A stretch of DNA of 64,000 bases from Paenibacillus sp. JDR-2 (GTDB taxonomy: Bacteria > Bacillota > Bacilli > Paenibacillales > Paenibacillaceae). Each line of letters begins with the position of its first letter. The first letter of the stretch is position 1. Shown piece after piece: positions 41,047 to 49,644 of the stretch. The position numbers were made by a program, and so were the translations under genes. The stretch spans positions 1,870,501-1,934,500 of the forward strand of contig NC_012914.1 of NCBI RefSeq assembly GCF_000023585.1, written 5' to 3'. The notes under the pieces are model-generated. The model did no database searches and was not told the DNA's origin. It was given only the letters and a program-made list of their open reading frames with translations.

Positions 41047-41147
41047 GCCGGGTTCCTTGGCTCCACCAAAACAATAAATTTAACCTACTTTATACGAAGT
41101 AGGTTTTTTATTGTTTGGTGGAGCCCATATTAGGGTATGAACCCGGC
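41047..41147. repeat. Second inverted repeat of tRNA 3'-like ends around a terminator
   Basis: Left arm: GCCGGGTTC, CCTTGGCTCCACCAAAACAA, AACCTACTT (to 41090). Right arm mirrored: AAGTAGGTT, TTGTTTGGTGGAGCC, GAACCCGGC (41097-41147). The apex 41082-41110 is a terminator with six T. Design matches 12409-12509, though the sequences of the hairpins differ. Confidence 0.7.
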
Positions 41148-41246
41148 AGTTGCTCGAGCTTGGAAGAATCGGCGGCTCTGAATAATGTATAATGTCCGAT
41201 ATAGACTCTCTGCTGGACATCTGCAGTAAGGGAAGGAGACAACTCT

Positions 41247-42065
41247 TTGAAGGCTTTTCATTATAATTCGTATCGTTCATCCCGAGATAACCCGGATTTT
41301 TATTTATCATATTGGGGGAAAGAAGACTGTTCTCCCAACCATGCATTTGGTCCTGGCATACGCGACCATTATAAGGTGCATTTTGTACACCGGGGAACTG
41401 GAACTGTGCAGATTGGCAGTTCTACGTTTAAGTTGACGTCCGGCCAGGCTTTTCTGGCTTACCCCGGTAAAGTCATTTCCTATCAGGCTGATGCTTTCGA
41501 TCCATGGAGTTATTCTTGGATTGGCTTTCGCGGCGAACAGGTGGGAGAGGTTCTGGAGCGAACCAAGCTGACATCGGAAGAGTCGGTGTTTCCTATGGAT
41601 AAGCAGTTCATGCCAAATTTGTACGAACTACTTTTGGAATCGGCGGACCATCCGAAAAATCATGACTTGCGTTTGACTTCGCTCCTGATTGAGTTTCTTA
41701 CCGTGTTGATTGATTCGCTACCCTCGTCGGCAGATGCCGGTGTACAGCCTCGCAAGCAAGATACGTACATCCATCGCAGCTTGGATTTCATCCATAGTCA
41801 TTTCAGTGAACCGATTACGGTTCAGCAGATGGCAGCTTCTCTCGGATTGGATCGCAAGTACTTGTCCTACCTCTTTAAGGAGGCAATGGGACTGCCCCCT
41901 CAGCAATACTTGCTTAATTACCGGATGGATCGGGCGGGGGAGCTGCTGCGGAAAGGGGAATATTCGATAGGCGAGGTTGCCCGTTCGGTAGGCTATCAGG
42001 ATGCACTGCTGTTCTCCAAAATGTTCAAAAAGCTAAAAGGAGTACCTCCAAAGTTGTATAAATAG
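41247..42065 (+). CDS. AraC-family regulator
   Basis: 272 residues. N-terminal cupin-like sensor (HFVHRGTGTVQIGSSTFKL...GQAFLAYPG) and two C-terminal helix-turn-helix motifs (ITVQQMAASLGLDRKYLSYLFKEAMG; YSIGEVARSVGYQDALLFSKMFKKLKGVPPKLY). TTG start behind GGAAGGAG. The aldo/keto reductase gene lies 104 bp downstream and is a possible target. Ligand unknown, probably a sugar or derivative. Confidence 0.88.
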   Translation: MKAFHYNSYRSSRDNPDFYLSYWGKEDCSPNHAFGPGIRDHYKVHFVHRGTGTVQIGSSTFKLTSGQAFLAYPGKVISYQADAFDPWSYSWIGFRGEQVGEVLERTKLTSEESVFPMDKQFMPNLYELLLESADHPKNHDLRLTSLLIEFLTVLIDSLPSSADAGVQPRKQDTYIHRSLDFIHSHFSEPITVQQMAASLGLDRKYLSYLFKEAMGLPPQQYLLNYRMDRAGELLRKGEYSIGEVARSVGYQDALLFSKMFKKLKGVPPKLYK

Positions 42066-42169
42066 CAGGGTAATTCAGACATTATGCCATATTTACCTTC
42101 CATGCGGACATAGGCTGTCCCATTCAGACGTACTATAATGAGCCTATACGTTAAGAGGAGGTTGTAAGT

Positions 42170-43159
42170 ATGCTTTATACGGCAAGACAAGAAAGATACG
42201 AATCGATGACATATAACCGCTGCGGAAAGAGCGGATTGAAGCTCTCTGCGATCTCGCTCGGACTTTGGCACAATTTTGGCGGAATTGATAAGTATGAGAA
42301 TGGCAGGGCGATGGTTAGAAGGGCATTTGATCTGGGCATCACGCATTTTGACCTGGCGAACAATTACGGGCCGCCACCGGGATCGGCAGAAGAGTCATTC
42401 GGGCGTATGTTGAAGGATGATTTGAGTCCTTACCGGGACGAGTTGATTATCTCGACGAAAGCGGGATATTACATGTGGCCTGGACCTTACGGGGAATGGG
42501 GTTCCAAGAAAAGCCTCGTATCCAGTCTGGATCAAAGTTTGAAGCGGATGGGGGTTGATTACGTTGATATTTTCTATCACCACCGTCCTGACCCGGATAC
42601 ACCTCTAGAGGAAACGATGGCTGCGCTGGATATGATCGTCCGTCAAGGTAAGGCGCTGTATGTGGGTATCTCCAACTATAGACCGGAACAAACTCGAGAA
42701 GCGTCTCGCATCTTGAAGCAATTGGGCACTCCCTGTGTGATCCATCAGCCGAATTACTCCATGATGTCAAGATGGATAGAGGATGGCCTGCAGGAAGTTC
42801 TCGAGGAGGAGGGAATCGGATCGATCGTATTCTCGCCGCTTGAGAAAGGAATTCTTACTGACCGGTATTTGAATGGCATTACTTCTGACTCCCGTGCAGC
42901 GGGACCAAGCGTATTCTTACGTCCCGAGGATATCAACGAGACGCGTCTTGCGAAAGTCAAAGAATTGAACAAATTAGCCTTGGAAAGAGGGCAGAAACTG
43001 TCCCAGATGGCATTAGCTTGGGTTCTACGCGGCGGCCGGGTCACTTCTGCGTTAATTGGCGCCAGCAAAGTGGAACAGATTGAAGATGCCGTCGGCGCAC
43101 TCGCGAATGCATCATTTTCTCAAGAAGAGTTGGATCGGATCGAGAACATTTTAAAATAA
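42170..43159 (+). CDS. Aldo/keto reductase, YghZ-like
   Basis: 329 residues, TIM barrel. NADPH-dependent family with catalytic Asp/Tyr in FDLANNYGPPPGSAEE, Lys in IISTKAGY and His in IFYHHRPD. GPYGEWGSKKSL and QPNYSMMSRWIE are features of L-glyceraldehyde-3-phosphate reductase (YghZ/GprA), which detoxifies reactive aldehydes. RBS AGGAGGT. Confidence 0.88.
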   Translation: MLYTARQERYESMTYNRCGKSGLKLSAISLGLWHNFGGIDKYENGRAMVRRAFDLGITHFDLANNYGPPPGSAEESFGRMLKDDLSPYRDELIISTKAGYYMWPGPYGEWGSKKSLVSSLDQSLKRMGVDYVDIFYHHRPDPDTPLEETMAALDMIVRQGKALYVGISNYRPEQTREASRILKQLGTPCVIHQPNYSMMSRWIEDGLQEVLEEEGIGSIVFSPLEKGILTDRYLNGITSDSRAAGPSVFLRPEDINETRLAKVKELNKLALERGQKLSQMALAWVLRGGRVTSALIGASKVEQIEDAVGALANASFSQEELDRIENILK

Positions 43160-43264
43160 GTGAATCGGTATGATCCTTTATTTAATAATTGAATCTGTAA
43201 ATATGGTATAAACGTCTTCGCAGACTGTTACGTTAACGAAGAACGACAGCTATAAAGACACCTA

Positions 43265-43295
43265 AGCAGCGCTAATTAATAGGCTGCTTTTTTTA
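43265..43295 (+). terminator. Intrinsic terminator
   Basis: AGCAGC and GCTGCT separated by 12 bases, followed by seven T; closes the reductase transcript. Confidence 0.75.
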
Positions 43296-43362
43296 TTGGG
43301 AGTTTCGTCAAATATTGCCGATAATAGTAACATACATAGATTTGAAAAGGAGTATTATCAAT

Positions 43363-43638
43363 ATGAAAGCTATGGCTATAATAAGAGATTCTAGCTTTGA
43401 AAGCACTGAAGAACAGAGACTTAGTATTAGTTCTTTTTCTCAATCTGAAAACATTAATATAGCCTATTGGTATCAGATTTTTGAGGACAATTACAACGAC
43501 ATTTATGATACGCTACCAAAATTAGATGCAGTAATTGTAACTAAGGTGTCAAGAATTTCTAATGAGATAAAAACGCTTGATGAATTTAAGAAGATGCTAA
43601 ATAAAAATGGAGTAAAATTAATATCGATGTTTAGTTAG
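43363..43638 (+). CDS. Serine-recombinase catalytic-domain fragment
   Basis: 91 residues, AAAAGGAG RBS. It aligns with the first ~90 residues of resolvases: AIIRDSS corresponds to YxRVS (Arg and Ser kept), EEQRLSISSF to the Q..I helix, and LDAVIVTKVSRISNEIKTLDEF to the KLDRLSR region (one active-site Arg lost). No DNA-binding domain follows. Either a decayed integrase or a small stand-alone domain. Very A/T-rich compared with neighbours, suggesting transfer. Confidence 0.5.
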   Translation: MKAMAIIRDSSFESTEEQRLSISSFSQSENINIAYWYQIFEDNYNDIYDTLPKLDAVIVTKVSRISNEIKTLDEFKKMLNKNGVKLISMFS

Positions 43639-43862
43639 TTTGAAGGAGACTTTCACAATAAGCTATCGCTGTACTTTAGCTCGACTCCCAACCAATCGCA
43701 ACTGATGGAGGATTATTGGTTCAAATCATGCAAAAATCAGCCTCAAAAGAAGAAGCCGTGCAGTGGGTGCTGGATGATATCGGGGTGAGTCGTGTCGCTG
43801 TCGCTGGCCTACCCTAATACCGATTTCGGACCGCATCAGGCGGACTTACTGGAAGGTGTTCT
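43639..43862. other. Degenerate intergenic stretch
   Basis: Short interrupted frames are visible on the plus strand (one starting at an ATG near 43728, broken by a stop near 43819, then YPNTDFGPHQADLLEGVL). They suggest a decayed gene end but I cannot name it. Confidence 0.3.
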
Positions 43863-44930
43863 TTAATTCGTTGCTTGTTGCTTGAGCAAAGTAACATCCT
43901 TACTGTTGGCGTCCTTATCATCGAAAGATGCGCGGAAAGTCGGGAGCAGCTGATCCGCTACCCATTTATGCTTTTCGACTGAACCATTACCAATAAAGAT
44001 CTCGATATAGTATGTCTTCTCAGGCAAGCGGAGGATCCAGAATTGAGAGTACGTAACGGAGAACGGTTCATTATGGCCGGCCACAAAACCGATGAAACTG
44101 CCGTCGTTCGTCTTCAACGTACGCTTCTGAACCGTAAACCAGGACGTATGGATTTGCTTCTTCAGTTGCTCCAACGCTTCGTCATCCGTCAATGGCTTCC
44201 CGCCGTCATCCGTCCATATCGTAACATTGAAACTAGTGTTTGGATTCGCATTTAACGATCCACTCCAGTTCCAGGCTCCCGGATGGGTCTCGAATCCAAA
44301 CCAACTTGCGGGAGTTGGTTCGCCTGGGTTATAAAGCGGTGCCGCGATCGACCAGCTATCCTTACTGCTGCCTATACGATGCTTGCCATCGACCAGAATA
44401 TCAGCCGCTCTCGTAATACGAATCGTCTTATTCTTGCTGTCAAACTTTACTGCGGCTTCAAGTGATTCGGCAAAAACCCGCAACGGAACCATGAATGAGC
44501 CTTGCTTCTCTACCGCCGGCTGAGGTAGTTTTACAACTTTTCCGCCCACTTGCGCTTCCAGCGCGCCAAGTTTTACTAAAGCACTGTAATCCCGATACGA
44601 TTTGCTATTCAATGTGAAAGACTTTTCATGGGCACTATTGAAAAATTGAATTGTCAGCTCGAACGCGTTCATTAGCACTCTAACCGGTATCATTGTGACG
44701 CCTTTTGTTTCATACATTTCTTGAACCTTTATTTCTTTGCCATTCACTAAAGCGGTATCGCTGCCCTGCTTCAGCTCAATCTCTATTCCTGCAGATTGAG
44801 CGTTGGCAGCACTTGTCACCAACGGATAAGCAGACAGCCCTCCCATTAACAGGGACACGTTAAAAATAACTGCCACCAAACTAGAAATTCCGTATTTCTT
44901 CCATTGCTGCGGCATAATTTTCAGGTGCAT
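43863..44930 (-). CDS. Secreted protein with copper-amine-oxidase-N (stalk) domain
   Basis: 355 residues. Signal region (YGISSLVAVIFNVSLLMGGLSAYPLVTSAANA), then a copper amine oxidase N-terminal-like domain (~60-190; VNGKEIKVQEMYETKGVTMIPVRVL and GSFMVPLRVFAESLEAAV), a cell-surface stalk module common in Paenibacillaceae. The remaining ~160 residues are an unassigned domain. ATG 44930 follows GAGGAGGT; an upstream frame start at 44996 has no RBS. Confidence 0.8.
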   Translation of the reverse strand: MHLKIMPQQWKKYGISSLVAVIFNVSLLMGGLSAYPLVTSAANAQSAGIEIELKQGSDTALVNGKEIKVQEMYETKGVTMIPVRVLMNAFELTIQFFNSAHEKSFTLNSKSYRDYSALVKLGALEAQVGGKVVKLPQPAVEKQGSFMVPLRVFAESLEAAVKFDSKNKTIRITRAADILVDGKHRIGSSKDSWSIAAPLYNPGEPTPASWFGFETHPGAWNWSGSLNANPNTSFNVTIWTDDGGKPLTDDEALEQLKKQIHTSWFTVQKRTLKTNDGSFIGFVAGHNEPFSVTYSQFWILRLPEKTYYIEIFIGNGSVEKHKWVADQLLPTFRASFDDKDANSKDVTLLKQQATN

Positions 44931-45158
44931 TATAAAGCCTACCTCCTCTTTTTCAACTTCAAAAAACTGTAAATATAGTAAAATGTTTTTACTCATTCTA
45001 CTATAGTTTGGTATTAAATGTATATAACACTTCTTTATGCATATACGTCTATTGCTAACTCGTCCCTTTTTATAATAAGTCTGGTCACCTATGTCTTGAA
45101 TTTGGGATCACACGTTCTTTATAATAGATCTATAATGATGATTTAGTGGAGGAGACAT

Positions 45159-45338
45159 ATGTTTCAATCTTCAATGAAACTTGATGTCGTACGATTAATT
45201 GGTAAAGAACGAGCTATAGAGCAATTAAAGTTCCTGGTTGTGCAGCAAATTAGAGCAGCCGGCGAAGAGGAAATGAATTATAGCCGATCAATTTCTGAGA
45301 CTGAACAGGATTTAATAGTAGCTGCTATACCAAAGTAA
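45159..45338 (+). CDS. Small hypothetical protein
   Basis: 59 residues with excellent RBS (GTGGAGGAGAC) and its own terminator just downstream. Amphipathic helices, no Cys or membrane segment. No family recognised. The preceding 45000-45158 is a promoter region shared with the divergent stalk-protein gene. Confidence 0.6.
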   Translation: MFQSSMKLDVVRLIGKERAIEQLKFLVVQQIRAAGEEEMNYSRSISETEQDLIVAAIPK

Positions 45339-45342
45339 TTAA

Positions 45343-45388
45343 ATAAACGGTCGGTAGTCCTAAGGGGCTTGCCGACCGTTTTATTTAT
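45343..45388 (+). terminator. Intrinsic terminator
   Basis: AAACGGTCGG pairs with CCGACCGTTT, extended by AATAAA/TTTATT. Confidence 0.85.
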
Positions 45389-45532
45389 TCATTAAGGCTA
45401 ACGCATAATGTACATTTTTTCTGGATTGCTTTTGTTAAAGTAAAGGGCAGTTTAGAGCAAGTCTTATTCATACAAGCGAAACATGTTAGACTAAAAGGGT
45501 TCTAAATGTATTTCATGAAGGAGAGTTTGACA

Positions 45533-45562
45533 ATGATCATTCAATTCATTCGTTATAGGTAA
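45533..45562 (+). CDS. Leader peptide MIIQFIRYR with Arg-x-Arg stalling motif
   Basis: Nine codons and TAA behind a strong RBS (GAAGGAGAG, 7 nt spacing). The last residues Arg-Tyr-Arg fit the +x+ motif at which macrolide- or ketolide-bound ribosomes stall in erm and ABC-F leader peptides. It lies three bases before the 5' arm of an attenuator ahead of an rRNA methyltransferase gene. Confidence 0.65.
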   Translation: MIIQFIRYR

Positions 45563-45565
45563 TGT

Positions 45566-45633
45566 AAGGTGCAGATCACATAACCCGGCAATTTTGACAA
45601 AATGGCTAGGGTTTATTTGACTGTACCTTTTTT
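45566..45633 (+). promoter_or_regulatory. Transcription attenuator hairpin
   Basis: AAGGTGCAG..ACCC (45566-45586) pairs with GGG..CTGTACCTT (45609-45629), with an inner GCAATTTT/AAAATGGC stem, then TTTTTT: a terminator 35 bp before the methyltransferase start. A ribosome stalled on the last leader codons would cover the 5' arm and allow readthrough. Confidence 0.65.
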
Positions 45634-45667
45634 CATTCACCTATTATGAATGAGAGGGTGCTTCTTT

Positions 45668-46567
45668 GTGTTCCAAAAAAGCAAAAAGTTAATTAATGCT
45701 GCGGTATTTGAAAAGCATCAAGATATATTTAGATGTCCAATGTGTAAAAAACCAATGAAAGTCATCCATTTACAAAGTTTAGTATGCAGCAATCAACACT
45801 GTTTTGATATAGCAAAGCAAGGATATGTGAACTTATTATCCCGAGGTATTAGTACGAAGTATGATAAAAAAATTTTCGAGTACAGAAGATTAATCAGCAA
45901 AGATGGTTTATTTAATCCCTTATATGGCACGGTAAGTCGGATTATAATGAATCACCATTCAAGCCATGAACCGGTAAGGATTTTAGATGCAGGTTGTGGA
46001 GAGGGGTCACACTTAAATAACATACAAACCGAAATAAATCGAATAAAACCTTTGGATCTATTGGCTATAGGAATTGATATTTCAAAAGAGGGAATTAGTT
46101 TTGCAGCAGCAGGAAATTCAAATTCTATCTGGTGTGTCGCGGATATTGCAAACTGCCCCTTTTCAAGTCAAAAGTTCAAATTCATTTTGAACATCCTTTC
46201 ACCAGCCAATTATTCAGAATTTCAGAGATTATTAAGTGATCATGGTTTGGTGATTAAAGTCGTTCCTGATCAGGACTATTTAAAAGAATTAAGAGAAATC
46301 CTTTACTTGGGGTCTGATAAGCAGACTTATTCAAATTCACTTACAATCAACCACTTCAATAAACAATTCAATTTAATTGATGTTGAAAGCGTCCGATATC
46401 AAGTGAACTTGAGTGAACAATTAATCGAACCGTTGCTGGGTATGACCCCATTATCATGGGGGACATCTGAAGAGCGAATAGAAAAAATTCTTCAGTTGAA
46501 TCTGAAACAAATCACTATGGACTTTAAAGTTCTCATCGGATCAGCGAAAAATAAACCACATGATTAA
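45668..46567 (+). CDS. RlmA-like 23S rRNA (guanine) methyltransferase
   Basis: 299 residues. N-terminal zinc site (FRCPMCKKPM and VCSNQHCFD) followed by IAKQGYVNLLSRG, the hallmark of RlmA; SAM-binding motif ILDAGCGEGSHL and IGIDISKEGI follow. RlmA(II)/TlrB enzymes methylate N1 of G748 in the nascent peptide tunnel and affect tylosin-type macrolide sensitivity. GTG 45668 is chosen for GAGGG 9 nt upstream; ATG 45650 has no RBS. A/T-rich relative to neighbours. Attenuation-type control is suggested by the leader. Confidence 0.82.
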   Translation: MFQKSKKLINAAVFEKHQDIFRCPMCKKPMKVIHLQSLVCSNQHCFDIAKQGYVNLLSRGISTKYDKKIFEYRRLISKDGLFNPLYGTVSRIIMNHHSSHEPVRILDAGCGEGSHLNNIQTEINRIKPLDLLAIGIDISKEGISFAAAGNSNSIWCVADIANCPFSSQKFKFILNILSPANYSEFQRLLSDHGLVIKVVPDQDYLKELREILYLGSDKQTYSNSLTINHFNKQFNLIDVESVRYQVNLSEQLIEPLLGMTPLSWGTSEERIEKILQLNLKQITMDFKVLIGSAKNKPHD

Positions 46568-46600
46568 ATCGTTAAGCTAACGAAAGAACGTTAGTTAAGA

Positions 46601-46647
46601 ACAACAAAATGGCAACTGATCCAATGATCAGTTGCCATTTTTGTTGT
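46601..46647 (+). terminator. Long intrinsic terminator
   Basis: About 20 paired bases: ACAACAAAATGGCAACTGATC with GATCAGTTGCCATTTTTGTTGT, loop CAAT. The preceding 46576-46593 holds a small CTAACG/CGTTAG hairpin. Confidence 0.85.
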
Positions 46648-46819
46648 AGTAAAGGGCACGGTGAATGGAAATTAGTCCAAGGGTTACATTGTTAACCCTT
46701 CCGAGTAGTATTCGACTTCGAATCGATTTTCATTTTTATGCATGATGTACTATTTCTGGAATTATTTGCGCGTGAATCGGAGAGTCTAACGTTAAGAAAA
46801 TTCGGAGGTTGAACAAAAG

Positions 46820-48043
46820 ATGATCCGATTCGAGAACGTCAAAAAAACATACGATGACGGCTTTGAAGCATTAAAAACGATTAATTTGGAAATTAGAGAA
46901 GGCGAATTAACGGTGTTGATTGGTCCCAGCGGCTGCGGCAAATCCACTCTTATGAAGCATATTAACCGGTTGAACAACCCATCGAGCGGTAAAATATATA
47001 TTCGCGACAAGGACATATCGAAAATTGATCCCGTTGAGCTGCGAAGAAGCATCGGCTATGTCATTCAGAATGTGGGGTTATTCCCGCATATGAATATTGC
47101 GAAGAACGTAGCGGTAGTGCCTAGGCTGCTGAAGTGGGATAAAGAGGTTACTGCGGGCAAGGTCGATGAGCTTCTCAGCATGGTTAATTTAGATCCCGAC
47201 GTCTACAGGCATCGATATCCTTCTGAGCTGAGCGGTGGACAGCAGCAGCGGATTGGCGTTATTCGAGCCCTTGCAGCTGAACCTGATGTGATTCTCCTGG
47301 ATGAGCCCTTTAGCGCACTTGATCCTATTAGCAGGGAACAGCTGCAGGATGAGTTGGTTCGCCTTCAGCAGGAGCTGAAGAAGACCATTGTATTCGTAAC
47401 GCATGACATGGACGAAGCGATCAAAATCGCGGATACGATCGTCCTCATGAGAGCCGGGGAGGTTGTGCAGACCGGATCGCCTGAGCATATTTTGCGCCAT
47501 CCGGCCAATGAATTTGTGACAAGCTTTATCGGCAAGAAGCATCTGACAAACGATACGCTTGATCCCGGTCTTAGTGTCGATGACGTCATGTCGGTCAACC
47601 CGGTTACGGCTTCTCCTGAACGAGGGATGGCGGCCGCTATTCAATTCATGGAGAGGCATCGGGTCGATTCCTTGATCATAGTCGGTAAAAAAAGAGAGCT
47701 GCTCGGTTACGTCTCCATTTTCAACGTTCTAAAGGGGTATAGACATGAAGATAGCCGTCTGGCCGACATCATGAAGCCATTCGTTCATGTTGTGGAATCC
47801 GGTTCATCGGTTGCGCTTGCTTTGACGCTGATGAATGAGCACGGCTTGCCGTACGTACCCGTAGTTCGGGATGGGCATCTGGTCGGACTGGTTACGCGGG
47901 GAAGTGTCGTACGGCATATGGCAGAGATCTATAATCCTGATGATATGAGTCTGGAGGAGCTTACTGCGGAAGCAGAGAAGCTGAAGGAGGAGGCTCCGCT
48001 TGAGCCGGCAGAAGCTGAGGAAGAAGGGGGAGAGCGCTCATGA
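46820..48043 (+). CDS. opuCA: Osmoprotectant ABC importer ATPase with CBS domains
   Basis: 407 residues. ABC domain with Walker A GPSGCGKST, signature LSGGQQQRIGVIRAL, Walker B VILLDEPFSALDP. Two CBS domains (~250-365; VDDVMSVNPVTASPERGM and ADIMKPFVHVVESGSSVALALTLM), which in OpuA/OpuC sense ionic strength or c-di-AMP. Acidic C-terminal tail. First gene of a four-gene operon importing glycine betaine, carnitine or choline under osmotic stress. Confidence 0.92.
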   Translation: MIRFENVKKTYDDGFEALKTINLEIREGELTVLIGPSGCGKSTLMKHINRLNNPSSGKIYIRDKDISKIDPVELRRSIGYVIQNVGLFPHMNIAKNVAVVPRLLKWDKEVTAGKVDELLSMVNLDPDVYRHRYPSELSGGQQQRIGVIRALAAEPDVILLDEPFSALDPISREQLQDELVRLQQELKKTIVFVTHDMDEAIKIADTIVLMRAGEVVQTGSPEHILRHPANEFVTSFIGKKHLTNDTLDPGLSVDDVMSVNPVTASPERGMAAAIQFMERHRVDSLIIVGKKRELLGYVSIFNVLKGYRHEDSRLADIMKPFVHVVESGSSVALALTLMNEHGLPYVPVVRDGHLVGLVTRGSVVRHMAEIYNPDDMSLEELTAEAEKLKEEAPLEPAEAEEEGGERS

Positions 48044-48714
48044 TGGAGTGGCTGTCTGAGTATGGATCTTTCTTGACGAGCAGACAGGAAGATATTCTGA
48101 TTGCTCTTCGCGATCATATTTATATCTCTGCCGTATCCATTATTCTTGGAGCAATTGTCGCCATTCCGGTGGGCATATGGCTTGCGGGAAGCAGAATCGG
48201 CTGGCTGAACAGTATCGTATTCACCGTTGCTAATGTGCTGCAGACGATTCCAAGCCTGGCGCTGCTTGCCATATTGATTCCGCTGCTTGGAATCGGGCGT
48301 ACGCCAGCTATCTTTGCGTTGTTTCTCTATTCGATTATGCCGATCATGCGCAACACATACTCCGGCTTCAAGGCCGTTGATCCCAATGTAATGGAAGCGG
48401 CTCGCGGGATGGGGTACAGCCGCTTGCAGAGATTGCTCCGCATCCAGCTTCCGTTGTCTTTCCCATTCATTATGTCTGGACTGCGCGTAACGACAGTCTA
48501 CATTATCAGCTGGGCAACACTCGCGACATTAATTGGAGCAGGTGGACTAGGCCAGCTTATCTTCTCCGGTCTAGGTGTTAATCGGAAAGAACTGATAGTG
48601 ACCGGTGCCATTCTGGCCGTTCTTCTGGCGCTTGCAGCAGATTATGTGCTGGGACTCGCAGAGAAATGGGTGACGGCGAAGACAAGAAGCGCTCCGGCAT
48701 CCAATACGGTATAA
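48040..48714 (+). CDS. opuCB: Osmoprotectant ABC permease
   Basis: 224 residues, five to six membrane helices, EAA loop VDPNVMEAARGMGYSRLQRLLRIQLPLS. Start overlaps the ATPase stop by ATGA, so translation is coupled. Pairs with the second permease at 49645. Confidence 0.9.
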   Translation: MMEWLSEYGSFLTSRQEDILIALRDHIYISAVSIILGAIVAIPVGIWLAGSRIGWLNSIVFTVANVLQTIPSLALLAILIPLLGIGRTPAIFALFLYSIMPIMRNTYSGFKAVDPNVMEAARGMGYSRLQRLLRIQLPLSFPFIMSGLRVTTVYIISWATLATLIGAGGLGQLIFSGLGVNRKELIVTGAILAVLLALAADYVLGLAEKWVTAKTRSAPASNTV

Positions 48715-48730
48715 CAGCAGGGGGATGGGA

Positions 48731-49630
48731 ATGAGACATATACGTGTTAGATTCGGACTGCTCGTCGTTGTGATCATCGCTTTCTGCTCCTTGCTATCAG
48801 GCTGCGGAAAAGGAAATACGATAATCATTGGAACTCAGACCTTCTCTGAACCAAAGATCATTGCTAATATGTACAAGCTTCTCATTGAAGATCGGACAGA
48901 TATGAAGGTGAAGGTGATGCCGGATCTGGCGACTAGCACGGTTGTTCTGGATGCGTTAACGAAGGATGACATTCAGATGGCGTCGCTCTATTCGGGAATT
49001 ATTCTGGATAATTACTTCCCAATTGAGCGTACGAATGATCGCGCCAGTATTCTGAAGCAGGCGCAAGAGGGCTTCGATAAGCATTATGGGCTCAAATGGT
49101 TCGATTCTTATGGCTTCGAGAATACGTATGCGTTTACGGTTCGCAAGGATTTGGCGGAGCAGGAGCAGCTTCATAAAATATCGGATGTGAAAAACAAGGC
49201 AACGTCAATGAGACTTGGTGTCGACACATCATGGCTTGAGCGTGCCGGGGACGGTTATGCGGATTTCCAGAAGGTGTACGGCATAACCTTCGGTAAGGTG
49301 TATCCCATGGAGGTTGCGCTTGTCTACAGTGCAATTGCAACGAATAAAATGGACATCGTAGTTGCCTACTCCACAGATGCACGCTTGAAGGAGTATGAAT
49401 TAGTTACGCTTGAGGACGATAAGCATTTCTTCCCGCCTTACGATGCTTCCCCTGTTATTCGCAAAGAAGTATTAGAGGCGCATCCGGAGCTTCAAGAGAT
49501 TATTCATCTGCTAATCGGCAAGCTGGATGCCAAGACGATTATTGATCTAAACTACGAGGTTGATGTGAATAAACGGAATGAGAAAAAGGTAGCGGAGGAG
49601 TATTTGAAACAGATTGGACTGCTGAAATAA
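48731..49630 (+). CDS. opuCC: Osmoprotectant-binding lipoprotein
   Basis: 299 residues. Lipobox LLSGCG, then IIIGTQTFSEPKIIANMYKLLIE, the start of OpuAC/ProX-type betaine-binding domains; Asp/Tyr/Trp-rich binding cleft motifs such as LYSGIILDNYF and AYSTDARLKEYELVTLEDDKHFFPPY. Start 48731 follows AGGGGG by six bases; ATG 48725 overlaps it. Confidence 0.9.
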   Translation: MRHIRVRFGLLVVVIIAFCSLLSGCGKGNTIIIGTQTFSEPKIIANMYKLLIEDRTDMKVKVMPDLATSTVVLDALTKDDIQMASLYSGIILDNYFPIERTNDRASILKQAQEGFDKHYGLKWFDSYGFENTYAFTVRKDLAEQEQLHKISDVKNKATSMRLGVDTSWLERAGDGYADFQKVYGITFGKVYPMEVALVYSAIATNKMDIVVAYSTDARLKEYELVTLEDDKHFFPPYDASPVIRKEVLEAHPELQEIIHLLIGKLDAKTIIDLNYEVDVNKRNEKKVAEEYLKQIGLLK

Positions 49631-49644
49631 TGGAGTGAGTCGAG

